From contig CAJQUN010001271.1 in NCBI GenBank assembly GCA_907163345.1, positions 1 to 64,000 on the forward strand: 64,000 bases of DNA. Reading direction: 5' to 3'. This DNA is from Haberlea rhodopensis. Its lineage: Eukaryota; Streptophyta; Magnoliopsida; Lamiales; Gesneriaceae. The position numbers were made by a program, and so were the translations under genes. Shown here one piece after another: positions 10,052-19,815 of this stretch (positions are counted from its first letter, which is position 1; the number at the start of each line of letters is the position of its first letter). The notes under the pieces were generated by a model. That model was not told the origin of the DNA, did not search any database, and worked only from the letters and a program-made list of their open reading frames with translations.

Positions 10052-12139
10052 TTACTTCAACTGCTGTTCCCCTTCATCTTTGTCTAACTTGATTGTGGGA
10101 CTCATAGGAGTTGATGCAGTTGAGCATGTTTCCATTCCAAATCTCTTGAGGAGCTCTTTGGTATACTTGGTCTGATTGATGAATATGCCATTGCTGAGCT
10201 GTTTTACTTGGAGACCCAAAAAGAATAAAAGTTCTCCCATCATGCTCATCTCAAACTGTCCCTGCATTAGCTTAGAGAATTTCTCGCACAATTTGGGGTT
10301 AGTTGACCCAAAGATTATGTCATCAACATAAATCTGAACTAATAGGGTATGTTCCCCCTTAATAAATTTCAATAGAGTTTTATCTACTGAGCCGATCTGG
10401 AAATCATGGTTCAGCAGAAATTGAGATAGAGTGTCATACCAGGCTCTTGGAGCTTGTTTCAGACCATACACTGCTTTATTCAGTAGATATACATGATTAG
10501 GATACAAATGGTTCTGAAATCCAGGTGGTTGCTCAATGTAGACTTCTTCCTGAAGCTTTCCATTAAGAAAGGCGCTTTTGACGTCCATCTGATATACTTT
10601 GAAGTCTTTAAAAGCAGCATATGCAAGAAATATTTGGATAGCTTCAAGTCTGGCGACTGGTGCAAATGATTCATCGAAGTCGATTCCTTCTTCTTGTCTG
10701 AATCCCTGTGCCACCAGTCTGGCTTTGTTTCTAACCACAGTTCCATCTGCGTCTAGCTTATTTCTGAAGACCCATCTGGTTCCAATAACAGGCAGATCGC
10801 TTGGTCTGGGGGTCAGACTCCAAACTTGATTTTGTTCGAATTGATTAATCTCTTCTTGCATTGCTTTAATCCAATTGAAGTCAGTTAACGCTTCATCGAT
10901 CTTCTTGGGTTCCAGAGTTGAGATGAATGCAGCATGAGTGAACTCATCCATCATCTGTCCTCTGGTTCTGATCGGTGCAGAGGGACTACCAATCACTAGA
11001 TTAGGTGGATGCTTCTTAGTCCATCGATAGCTTGACTCTGGATTGTCTGGTCCGGTCGGATGAACGGTATCAGCATGATCAGCATCTGCTTTAACATTTG
11101 AGTGTGGAACATCCGGATCAGCTCGATCTTGGGAAGCTTCAATGGCTTGATCCGGTCTGTCTGGTACTTCTGGTTCTGGTGGATTGTCTCTTGACCTGTT
11201 AGCTACAATCTCATCATCACTGTTAGCTTCGAGATGGATATTTTCCATCTGATTTTGAATTGAATCTTTGTTGCCCTCAACACATAATGATTCATCAAAA
11301 ACTACATGAACAGATTCTTCTACAGTTAAGGTTCGATTATTGAAAATTCGATAAGCTTTGCTAGTTGATGAATATCCTAAAAATATTCCATTATCTGACT
11401 TAGCTTCAAATGCTGTAAGATGATTCTTACCATTGTTATGAACGAAGCATTTGCAGCCAAACACATGAAGGTGAGAAATAGACGGTCTGTTACCAGTCCA
11501 TATTTCATAAGGGGTGAGATTCAGCTTCTTGTTAATCATAGACCGATTTTGAGTGTAGCAAGCAGTGTTTACAGCTTCTGCCCAGAACTTTTGTGAAATG
11601 CCAGAATCAGCAAGCATTGTTCTTGCTGCTTCCTTGAGCGTTCTGTTTCTTCGTTCTGCAACTCCGTTCTGTTGAGGAGTTCGAGCGGCTGAAAACTCAT
11701 GCTTGATTCCATGATCTTCTAGAAATGATTCAAGATTCTGATTTGAAAACTCAGTGCCTTTGTCACTACGAATCCTGTCTATACTGGATGATTTCTCGTT
11801 CTGAGTGCGTTTCAGCAGCTTGATCAACTTCGGACCGGTCTGATCTTTACTGCTCAAAAATATAGTCCATGTAAAGCGTGAGTAATCATCAATAACAACA
11901 AGAGTATACCGCATTCCCCCTAAACTTGTTATTGGTATAGGACCAAACAAGTCCATATGCAGTAATTCTAAACATCGGGAGGATGATTTGGCATTCTTGT
12001 TCTTGAAGGATGATCTGATCTGTTTGCCCATTTGGCAAGCTTCGCAGATCTTATCCTTAGCAAAATCGATCTTGGGCAGACCGATAACTAGATCATGTTT
12101 ACACAGGCTGGAAATGGTCTTAAAGTTTATATGATTCAA
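10052..12139 (-). CDS. Integrase and reverse transcriptase region of Sirevirus-like pol
   Basis: 695 open codons. Begins at the GAG-pre-integrase (MNHINFKTISSLCKHD, then CEACQMGKQ), followed by the integrase core: ELLHMDLFGP (first catalytic Asp), RSDKGTEFSN (second), NGVAERRNRTLKE (Glu). The RT follows with the fingers motif WVFRNKLDADG, QMDVKSAFLNGKL and the catalytic YVDDIIFGS. Integrase inserts the cDNA; RT copies the genomic RNA. Upstream it is cut from the protease by an in-frame TAG at 12217-12215; downstream it stops at a frameshift before RNase H. Catalytic residues are intact. Confidence 0.93.
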   Translation of the reverse strand: MNHINFKTISSLCKHDLVIGLPKIDFAKDKICEACQMGKQIRSSFKNKNAKSSSRCLELLHMDLFGPIPITSLGGMRYTLVVIDDYSRFTWTIFLSSKDQTGPKLIKLLKRTQNEKSSSIDRIRSDKGTEFSNQNLESFLEDHGIKHEFSAARTPQQNGVAERRNRTLKEAARTMLADSGISQKFWAEAVNTACYTQNRSMINKKLNLTPYEIWTGNRPSISHLHVFGCKCFVHNNGKNHLTAFEAKSDNGIFLGYSSTSKAYRIFNNRTLTVEESVHVVFDESLCVEGNKDSIQNQMENIHLEANSDDEIVANRSRDNPPEPEVPDRPDQAIEASQDRADPDVPHSNVKADADHADTVHPTGPDNPESSYRWTKKHPPNLVIGSPSAPIRTRGQMMDEFTHAAFISTLEPKKIDEALTDFNWIKAMQEEINQFEQNQVWSLTPRPSDLPVIGTRWVFRNKLDADGTVVRNKARLVAQGFRQEEGIDFDESFAPVARLEAIQIFLAYAAFKDFKVYQMDVKSAFLNGKLQEEVYIEQPPGFQNHLYPNHVYLLNKAVYGLKQAPRAWYDTLSQFLLNHDFQIGSVDKTLLKFIKGEHTLLVQIYVDDIIFGSTNPKLCEKFSKLMQGQFEMSMMGELLFFLGLQVKQLSNGIFINQTKYTKELLKRFGMETCSTASTPMSPTIKLDKDEGEQQLK

Positions 12140-12214
12140 ACGCTTATGCCACAGCCAATGTTTGTTATCATTGTTAGCGATGAAGCAAGTAGGATTATCA
12201 GGTTGAGCATGATT

Positions 12215-12560
12215 CTAGTTAATCTTATATGTATTTCCATTCCTGATTCCTACGAGCATGGTTATACCGTCCGATGATTTAACAGTGCAAGTGTGTTTGT
12301 GAAATTTTACAGCATAACCATTATCACAGAGTTGACTTATGCTGATCAGATTATAGCACAGATTTTCAACTAACAGCACATCATTGATAATAATGTTACC
12401 ATGGACAATCTTATCCTTGCCCACGGTCTTACCCTTTGAGTTATCTCCGAAGATGATCTTGGGTCCAATACATTCTGTCACTTCAGACAGCAGCTCGATG
12501 TTTCCAGTCATGTGACGGGAACACCCACTGTCCAAATACCAGTCTGATGCGAGTTTCTTC
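12215..12560 (-). pseudogene. Protease of Sirevirus-like pol, ended by an in-frame stop
   Basis: Copia aspartic protease with WYLDSGCSRHMTG, the active-site D-S-G. It reads through IIFGDNSKGKTVGKDK and NLISISQLCDNGY, then meets TAG after NTYKIN. The next codon resumes the same frame into pre-integrase, so TAG is a point nonsense change or a recoding site. Upstream the frame is closed by a TGA about 12 codons before the active site, and gag ends at TAG about 50 bases earlier in a different frame. Confidence 0.88.
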
Positions 12561-12600
12561 GGTACCTGTCATCAAATATAATTATTGTTGGTACCCAATC

Positions 12601-14556
12601 CTATTTGGGTCCAGAACGGATTAGCCCTTTGGGAACCCACACCTGTATCAGCTTCAATGGCTTGTGTGTGTAGGGTGTGCTGTGTGCTGGTCTGTTTCGA
12701 CGTTGTGTGTGATAATGTGTGCGCTGTGAAAACCTTTGATTTTCATAAGGTAGTCTATATCTTCGTTGAATCGGTTTTGAGTTATAGTAATTGTATTGTC
12801 TTCCTTGCCTTCGATCTTGCACCTTTGGATTTGGTCTGATAGACGCAAATCTTGCTGGTGCCTTTTCTTTGGCTTGGTCAACATAACCAATTCCTTTTCT
12901 CAGATTTTGATTCACGTAAGAGACTCCTGTTTGAATCTTAGGTGCTTCAGTTTCATATACTGTGCTGGATTTAACAAATGTCATTTGTTTGACTTGATTC
13001 TTTACCAGCAACAGCTCAGATTCATCTTTGGTGCATTCTTTGGTGTCAAAGCCTATGCCGGTGAAATCACCGACGTTTCTTTGAACCTCTTGTAATTCTT
13101 CCAAGGATGTTCTGGATTTTGTCCATGTTTTGAATATATGTGAGAGCTTAGCATTTTGTGTGCTAATTCTCTTATTTTCTTCATGGAGCTGATCATAAGA
13201 GATTTTCAGCTTATTCAGCTCGATCTGGAGATTTTTGCACTCACCCTGCTCAGAGCAGCTTGGTTTGTTGTGCTCATCCATTTGATCACTGACTTTAACT
13301 TTATTCTTCTCCAATGATTCAGCTAAGATTCTATAATCATTAGCCATGTCTTGTAGTGCGGACATGAGCTCTTCTCGTGTAAATTCATTTGAGTTAATAT
13401 CATATACCTCGTCTGTCTGACTCATTTCTTCGTCTGCCATAAGACATTGAATATCTTCTTCGCTTTCGCTGGAAGAGTATTCAGAGCTTTCCGAGTCTGA
13501 GTCTGTCTGAGCCCATTTGTTGTTTCCTTCCTCAGCTACTAGGACTTTTTGGGATTTTCCATGATTCTTGCGGTCTTTGTAGTGCTTCTTCTTTCTATCA
13601 TCACGATGCTTCTCTTTCCGTTCTTCTTTCTTCGGTCTGGTGCAATCTGCAATAAAGTGTCCGGTCTTACCACAATTGTAGCAAGCCTGATCATTAACAG
13701 TATCATCTTTTCTTGATTTATAATGATGAGAGGGTTTGAAGTTCCTCTTATTCTTAGACATAAATTTACCGAATTTCTTGATAAATAATGACATAGCATC
13801 GTTACTTATCTGTTCAGCAGATCGGTCTGATGTTGAAGCGATCTGCTCTGGAATGGCTGCCAGGGCCTTGTTTGGTTGAGAGATGAATGGCTCTGCTTCA
13901 CCTCTGCTTATCAGTTCAAACTCATAGGCCTTAAGATCTGCAAACAGATCATGAATTTCAACCTTGTTAAGATCTTTTGATTCCCTCATGGCAATGGTCT
14001 TAACATCCCATTCCTTTGGCAGAGCTCTCATCACTTTCAGAGCGATCTCTCTGTTAGAATATTCCTTCCCCAGACCATTCAGTTCATTTATGATGCCGGT
14101 GACTCTTTCATCAAACTCATTTAGAGTTTCTCCACTTTTCATCTTTATGCTCTCAAATTTTTGAAGAGCAACAGTTAACTTGTTTTCTTTGGTCTGGTCG
14201 TTGCCTTCACATAGCTGTGCTATCTTCTCCCAAATTTCTTTGGCAGTAGAGCACATTTTGATTTTGCTGAACATGTTCTTGTCCAAAGTCTTGAACAAGA
14301 TGTCTTTGGCCACATTATCGAGATTTGCTTTCTTTCTTTCCTCATTCGTCCAGAGGGATCTGTCCTTTTCTACCATTTGTGGTTCTCCACCGGTAATGGC
14401 GACTGCTGTATTTATTTTTTGGATCTTCATTGGTCCATCAGTGATGACGAACCACATGTCGTCATCCTGAGCTGCCAAGTGAGCTTGCATTCTGATTCTC
14501 CAGTCATCATAGTCTTCTTTTGAGAACATAGGAATTTTGTTGAATGATGCCATCAA
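12601..14556 (-). CDS. Gag polyprotein of the Sirevirus-like element
   Basis: A 651-codon open frame starting MMASFNKIPMFSKEDYDDWR 30 bases after the PBS. It forms the virus-like particle and binds genomic RNA. Residues about 60-215 are the copia Gag (UBN2-type) region, including KMCSTAKEIWEKIAQLCEG and LPKEWDVKTIAMRESKDL. A single CCHC zinc knuckle (CYNCGKTGHFIADC) sits at residues 292-305, followed by a Lys/Arg-rich stretch, an acidic Ser-rich patch (SDSESSEYSSSESEED) and a coiled-coil-like region at 380-480. It ends WVPKGLIRSGPK then TAG. It is the only fully open gene of this copy. Confidence 0.94.
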   Translation of the reverse strand: MMASFNKIPMFSKEDYDDWRIRMQAHLAAQDDDMWFVITDGPMKIQKINTAVAITGGEPQMVEKDRSLWTNEERKKANLDNVAKDILFKTLDKNMFSKIKMCSTAKEIWEKIAQLCEGNDQTKENKLTVALQKFESIKMKSGETLNEFDERVTGIINELNGLGKEYSNREIALKVMRALPKEWDVKTIAMRESKDLNKVEIHDLFADLKAYEFELISRGEAEPFISQPNKALAAIPEQIASTSDRSAEQISNDAMSLFIKKFGKFMSKNKRNFKPSHHYKSRKDDTVNDQACYNCGKTGHFIADCTRPKKEERKEKHRDDRKKKHYKDRKNHGKSQKVLVAEEGNNKWAQTDSDSESSEYSSSESEEDIQCLMADEEMSQTDEVYDINSNEFTREELMSALQDMANDYRILAESLEKNKVKVSDQMDEHNKPSCSEQGECKNLQIELNKLKISYDQLHEENKRISTQNAKLSHIFKTWTKSRTSLEELQEVQRNVGDFTGIGFDTKECTKDESELLLVKNQVKQMTFVKSSTVYETEAPKIQTGVSYVNQNLRKGIGYVDQAKEKAPARFASIRPNPKVQDRRQGRQYNYYNSKPIQRRYRLPYENQRFSQRTHYHTQRRNRPAHSTPYTHKPLKLIQVWVPKGLIRSGPK

Positions 14557-14586
14557 CTCGAGTGATTTAGCTGATTAAGATGACCT

Positions 14587-14598
14587 GCTCTGATACCA
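14587..14598 (-). other. Primer binding site (initiator-Met tRNA) of the Sirevirus-like element
   Basis: TGGTATCAGAGC, two bases inside the 5' LTR on the minus strand, complementary to the 3' end of plant initiator tRNA-Met. Confidence 0.95.
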
Positions 14599-14600
14599 CT

Positions 14601-15790
14601 TGTTAGGATCGGCCCGGAGTGTTTAGAGGGGGGGTGAATGAACACTCCTTCTAAAAATTAATCCTTCGTGATTTCTTTCGGATTAGTGAAAGAAATCTGT
14701 TTCTTAATCAATTCTTGTACAAAACAGACCACTGAAAATATAAGTGCGGAACGGTCTGTTCTTGTATGTAAGAACGACTCGATGGCTAGTGAGAAAGAAC
14801 GAGTGCAGAAATAAGATACACAGGATATGTTTCTGGAAGTTCGAAGGTGGTGTAATCCTTCTACGTCTCCCCTTCTTCCAATTAAGGAAGGTTTATACTA
14901 GAAGACTTTGATTTATACAATCCTGTTGTACAAACCCGATTCAGACTGGATTTACCTCACTACCAATCTGAAACTCCTAGTCACTCAATCTGCTCAGACA
15001 CACTCTGTCTGACAGTTACAATATGTTTTTCACTTTCTGATTTTCAATATGGAAAACACAAGATGCGCACAGTGATCCTAAAATGATCAAATGTTACAAA
15101 TAAGACGTGCTTAAGAATGATTTCAGCTCGAGAGCTTCTGAACTTGTAAGCTTGTGCTGATTTTCGCTTTCTTGTGCGTTTTCAATTGAACAGCAAGAGT
15201 CAGTCGTCAGCCTCATTAAGTTCCTTTTGTTGCATCCTTTTATAGTTGAATGTACCAACGACATTATTTCCTTTAATGTGCAACTTTGACTCTGCTTAAA
15301 CACTGAGTAGGCTTCAGTCTTCTTCTTCAGGAAACTTGCCGTTCTGGTTCATACTTTCGGCGACTGTCAGGTAAGCTACTCTTTGTCTTCTTACCTATTA
15401 TGGCAATCTTCAGTCTTTGGTCCTTTGCAGCATTAATTACAACATTAAATGCTACAATAAATAGCCGTTAATGATTCGGACTGAGGAGCCATTCTGTATG
15501 TATCCTAAGCTGTTCTGATCTGATAAAGATAAAGATCGATCTGAAGCCACGGTTGAGTCAGTCTGATAATCATCGATCCGGTCTGATAAGTAATGTGACT
15601 TATCAGCTTGTTCTGTTGTTGAGCTATTGATCTGGTCAGTCTGATTACCCTCGATCCGGTCTGATATGCTTTGTCATCTTATCAGCTTGATCTGTTTTGG
15701 GCGATCGTTCTGGTCAGTCTGATTTCTCTCGATCCGGTCTGATTTGTTTTGTCATCTTTAAAATCTCATCGATAAGATCCGGGACTAACA
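14601..15790 (-). repeat. 5' LTR of the Sirevirus-like element
   Basis: 1,190 bp; gap-free partner of 5081-6270. Followed by AGCAC, the second copy of the target duplication. Confidence 0.95.
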
Positions 15791-15795
15791 AGCAC

Positions 15796-15930
15796 TTTCA
15801 AAAGCACACGTTTGTTTCACTTGATTCATGTTGACATTTGGGTCCGTTTAACACCATTACATACAACAGGGTAAGAGATTTTTTAACCATTATCTGTTGT
15901 ATAGTTATTAGTTTACTTAGTCTGATGGAC
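15796..15930 (+). pseudogene. Copia-1 integrase fragment
   Basis: Reads LIHVDIWGPFNTITYN then VRDFLTI, the first catalytic Asp region of copia integrase. It continues directly from the sequence left of the AGCAC site at 5,080, then breaks at 15,931. Confidence 0.85.
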
Positions 15931-17290
15931 TGTAATGCCTCGATATGATGTATACATGTATGATATGATTATGGTGTAATTATGATTATTTACAGTACGA
16001 TGTGGACTCGGGTTCAGGTTGAACCGAGCGGGAATAAAGTCATGTATGAATGAAATTTAGTTGAAAAGGAATAACATAACTATGTATATATGAGCAATCA
16101 AAGAAGGTGAGTTCATAACATAGACATATGATATATGGACTTAACATGGAAATACATCACATAGTTGGATGTGTCCTTAATTGCCATGAATTTGAGGGGA
16201 TTTACATTTTAATTTTATTTGCGTGTGGTGTGTATGTGAGTTGCATGTCATATGAATTTGAGTTTGTGGTAGAGGAGCTTATATGAAGATAGAATCAGAT
16301 TTGTAACCACATAGTACACCATTTTTCACCTACAATTCTCTACACAAGCACCTCTCCAAAACCCTTGTTGGTTCTTGCATTTTATGCTTGGATTTCACTT
16401 GGTAATCCAACTAGAAAGTAGAGTGAAGTGATTTCATAACTTCTTGGTAAGGAATTTATGATTCTAAGCTTGGATAGTTGTTATCTATGAATTATGTGAA
16501 CTTGAGTACCAAGTGTTCATGGTTGGAATTACTACTTGTTAGGATGCAAAGAATTTTGTGATATGATGATAAAAACATGTTTAGATGCTACTAGATATTA
16601 CATGAAACAAGTTTGAATTGTAGGAAGTGAGTTGTAGAAGAAGAATCAAGGAGATAAGCTCAAAATCGACATGTTCTGAACATCGGCGATCGATCGCGAG
16701 CCCTAAAGGCTTGCGATCGATCGCCGAGAACAGAGCAAAAATAAGACGGTGACAACATATGGCGATCGATCGGTGAAAATCAGGCGATCGATCGCTAGGA
16801 AACAGAACACTTTGGCGATCGATCGCGAGATAGTGGAGATCGATCGCGATGAAACATAACAGTTTGGCGATCGATCGGTGGAAGTGGCGATCGATCGCCA
16901 GGGTTAAGACTTTGAAAAATGTTAGTTTCTTTTTGTAGCATTTGATTTTGGAGCCTATTGTAACATGTTATATTGTTCATATTGTTGTAGCATCATCACA
17001 GGGGACGGGGCAACGAGGCGGTTAGACATTGACGCCTAATTTATATCTTTTGTGTCGCATAACAGGTACGTTTTGACGTACGAGTATATGATATTATTGT
17101 GATGATGATGTGGACATTATAACATATGATTAGTGGTATCATATGCATGTGCATTCATGAGGTTTATATTGTTGAGATGGATGACACGATATATATGTCG
17201 TATATGCTTTGACTGAGATCAAGTCCACGATATATTTGACAATGTGGGGCCTATGCTTTGGCTGGGATTGTTGCCACGAGGACTGATATG
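15931..17290. other. Unassigned insert in copia-1, possibly a solo LTR
   Basis: Replaces the integrase-to-RT part of copia-1. The left edge TGTAATGCCTCGATATG looks like the start of some Ty3-type LTRs, but I cannot find a matching target duplication or clear CA end. No coding sequence. It carries the GCGATCGATCGC cluster listed separately and, further on, repeated ACGATATAT and TATGCTTTG(A/G)CTG(A/G)GAT words near 17185-17265. Confidence 0.4.
16685..16900. repeat. Cluster of eight GCGATCGATCGC palindromes
   Basis: Eight copies of the core GATCGATCG in about 215 bp, mostly as GGCGATCGATCGC(G/C/T); the copy at 16886 (GGCGATCGATCGCC) is a perfect 14-bp palindrome. Spacing is irregular (22-50 bases), so it is not a simple tandem repeat. 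Two decayed relatives occur at 18521 and 18543 in the neighbouring insert. Confidence 0.85.
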
Positions 17291-17390
17291 TTATGTTGTT
17301 CAGGATTTGAGCCAGTTAATGCATTCTCCCAAGAGGTCTCATTTAGAAGATGCCTTTCTTGTGGTTCAATATCTTGATCGTACTTTTCTT
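17291..17390 (+). pseudogene. Copia-1 reverse transcriptase C-terminal fragment
   Basis: Translates to VQDLSQLMHSPKRSHLEDA then VVQYLDRTF, the conserved end of copia RT before RNase H. It is cut at about 17390 by the next insert. Confidence 0.8.
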
Positions 17391-18790
17391 TAACAACAAC
17401 AATCCTCTTAACTTAAATTGTGTACAATTTAAACCGGCAAGTGTATGGTGTCAAGTTGTAATATAATGACAAAAGTAGAATTGTCGATCTAAGGACAATT
17501 AGCAAGTACCAAATAATATTATTTGTATCATATTTAGCCTACAAAATTGGAATGAATAATCTAACTAAATAACGAAAATAAAATACTAAAATTCCAACCA
17601 AAACAATTGAAGATAACAAGAAAAATCCACTTGAGAAAATTATCAAGATTTCGGTTAATCTATTACAATCCTCTACAATTCTTTTATTATCTCTTATTGA
17701 ATTTTCATATATTCTTAAGGTGATGAGTTTTCCTAACTTATTTAATATACTTTCTCGAGCTACATCAAAATTAATTTTGAATTGCAACAAGTAACTCTCG
17801 TTCACTTATTTAATAAAATAATATTGCATAAAACTCCATGAAGACTGATAGCCTTCGATTGGGCAATCTATAACTATCACACATGTATTTGATTTTATCT
17901 CTCGATCTCAATCTGGGCATGAATGATTATATCATATTATATATAATCTCTCGATCTCAACTATAACATATAAAATCATTCAAATGTGGTTAATTTTTGA
18001 AAGCATTAAGAACAATAAGGCATGCACTTACAAGGTTTAGGAATTCAATCAAATAACAATAATCAAATCATAGGTTCAAATAAAGGATCTTGTAATATTG
18101 ATAAAACAAATTTAGTTCATAATTCTAATGAAATAACGATGTTTAAAGATGTTTCTCAACAGTCAAGCATGTGTAATTCAAGTAGAAACAAGAACAAAGT
18201 TTAGAAATACGAATAAACTATTGACGTCGACTTCATTCGTTGATTCTTGTTTCTTCTCTTGCTTCTTTCTCTATCGTGTTCTTCAATTCTCTTCATTGGA
18301 ATGGATCCAAATCTATTGTATATTGTCAAAGATGGTCTCTGGAAGTCCGTTATTGAAGTCTATTATCAATCCTTTTAAAGAGTACCAAAAAAATAAACTT
18401 CCTTTAGTCATAACCCTAGCCATCGCAGGAATTAATGGTCCGAAACACGTTCGGTGCTTGATCGCTGCCTTTGGGAGATCCATTGTTGTACTTATTATTC
18501 TTTTTTCCTTTACTACATTCGGAGATCGATCACTCAATGTTCTCAGCGATCGATTGCTGATGGTAGTTTCTTCATGATCAATTTGTCTTTCTTCATTTCA
18601 AGTTCTTCCTTGGTTGGGTTCTTTTCTACATTTTTATCGTAATTCTACGCCTTTTCATCATATCCTTACAGTTACCCAGATACCTGAAATATATAAATCA
18701 GATAACCAAAAGCATAAATCTGCTTGAAACCATCATAAAAGCAACTAGAAAATATAGAAAGATTAGTGTGAAAATCGCACTTATCATATC
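17391..18790. other. Unassigned 1.4-kb insert in copia-1
   Basis: Separates the RT tail from RNase H of copia-1. AT-rich, with ACCGGCAAGTGTATGGTGTC near its left end and AAATCGCACTTATCA near its right end. I recall similar edges in other plant repeats but cannot name the family. No credible coding region. Confidence 0.4.
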
Positions 18791-18795
18791 TTAAA

Positions 18796-19241
18796 AGCTC
18801 TCATGTTCTCGGTATTTTGCTCTCATCTCAGAACTCATTCTCTAAGTGCATTTTGTGACTTTGATTGGGCTTCTTTCCCGATGACTCGGCATTCCCTCAC
18901 TGAGGAAAACAAAAAACAAAGTGTCGTGTCTCGTTCCTCTGCTGACATAGAATACAGGGCATGGCTGCTGCAACGTGCGAAGTGGTCTGATTACAGATTT
19001 ATTACGAGACACGGGTATTATGTTACAGTCACCTACAATGCTACATTGTGACAACAAAGTGGCAAACACATTGAATAGATTGTCATTTGGCGACAAAATA
19101 AAGAAAGGCATTATTCAGACAACATACGTCCCTACAACGCATCAATTGACTGGTATTCTTACAAAGAGTTTGGTGAAGAACCGACATATGTTTCTAATGT
19201 CCAAGCTTGATGTATTGATCTACACCAAGCTTGATGCGGAG
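18796..19241 (+). pseudogene. Copia-1 RNase H remnant
   Basis: Contains LSAFCDFDWASFPMTRHSL, QSVVSRSSADIEYRAW and, in another frame, TTHQLTGILTKSLVKN: the copia RNase H signatures. Frame changes break it at least twice. It ends immediately before the 3' LTR. Confidence 0.85.
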
Positions 19242-19398
19242 TGTTGGCAAAAAAAATGAGAAGCATGCTTTTGCTTATATCTTATTCATTCTGAGTTTTA
19301 CTTTTTCTTCATTGTATACAAAGCTTTGGTTCAAATTGTATACGACACAACTGTCGAAACAATTAATATAAAATTTGTTTTTCCCTCCTCTTCTCTCT
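19242..19398 (+). repeat. Truncated 3' LTR of copia-1
   Basis: Begins TGTTGGCAAAAAAAATGAG and follows the 5' LTR for about 160 bp, losing similarity after CCCTCCTCTTCTCTCT. The rest of the LTR is absent. Confidence 0.75.
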
Positions 19399-19429
19399 CT
19401 GGCACACCTTGACATATTTAGTTTTTTTT

Positions 19430-19815
19430 AATAAAATATAAGAGTTCACAAAAATGCTAAAATATAAAGAGTCAGTTGCAATTCTCAGTTGGTAATGTTA
19501 ATAGACACTTTACTTCATGGATTTTGTAAATATGTAGTTTATACTCATGTGATTTAAAAATAAACAGTTTAACCCATGTGATTTCAAAAGGCATTTTACA
19601 TTATGTGGGTTGCAAAAAACATAGCAGACTACATTAAGGGGGTTTGTGCACATATTCACAAACCAAATGTGAATAAATTCTCTATTTTCAAAATATATGA
19701 GGGTAAAACTGTCTATTTTTAAAACATATGAGGTAAATTATATATATTCAAACCATAAGAGCGTAAACTGTCTATTAAAAAACTATATGATGTTTGTTAC
19801 CAAAAACCCAATAAT
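19430..19815. repeat. Dispersed repeat, copy 1
   Basis: Repeated words such as AAACTGTCTATT and AAAACATATGAGG alternate with their reverse forms, ending ACCAAAAACCCAATAATAAAAT. The same arrangement and end occur at about 30200-30640. Probably a short non-coding fold-back element. Confidence 0.55.

Larger units (their letters stand above)
5081..15790 (-). mobile_element. Full-length young Ty1-copia (Sirevirus-like) element with extra 3' ORF
   Basis: A 10,710-bp element bounded by TGTTAGGATC...GGACTAACA and flanked by the target duplication AGCAC (5076-5080, 15791-15795). LTRs are 1,190 bp each and differ at four substitutions by my alignment (about 0.3%). On the minus strand the order is 5' LTR, PBS, gag, protease, integrase, reverse transcriptase, RNase H, an additional long ORF, PPT, 3' LTR. 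Copia gene order with a further ORF after pol and long LTRs is the Sirevirus plan. This copy has an in-frame stop in pol and frameshifts in pol and the extra ORF, so it does not look autonomous. Confidence 0.95.
3718..19398 (+). mobile_element. Old Ty1-copia element (copia-1), interrupted by three insertions
   Basis: Pieces of one plus-strand copia element occur in the right order: LTR (3718-4344), degenerate initiator-Met PBS, protease and pre-integrase fragment, integrase start, the end of reverse transcriptase, RNase H, and a truncated 3' LTR. Inserts lie at 5081-15790 (Sirevirus-like), 15931-17290 and 17391-18790. Most of gag is missing and every fragment carries stops or frameshifts, so it is an old dead element. 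The two LTR ends are clearly homologous but much diverged. Confidence 0.85.

Noticed and set aside
16795..16980. Minus-strand frame with repeated DRSP residues
   Set aside because: The repeats are translation of the GCGATCGATCGC palindrome cluster, not a protein family.
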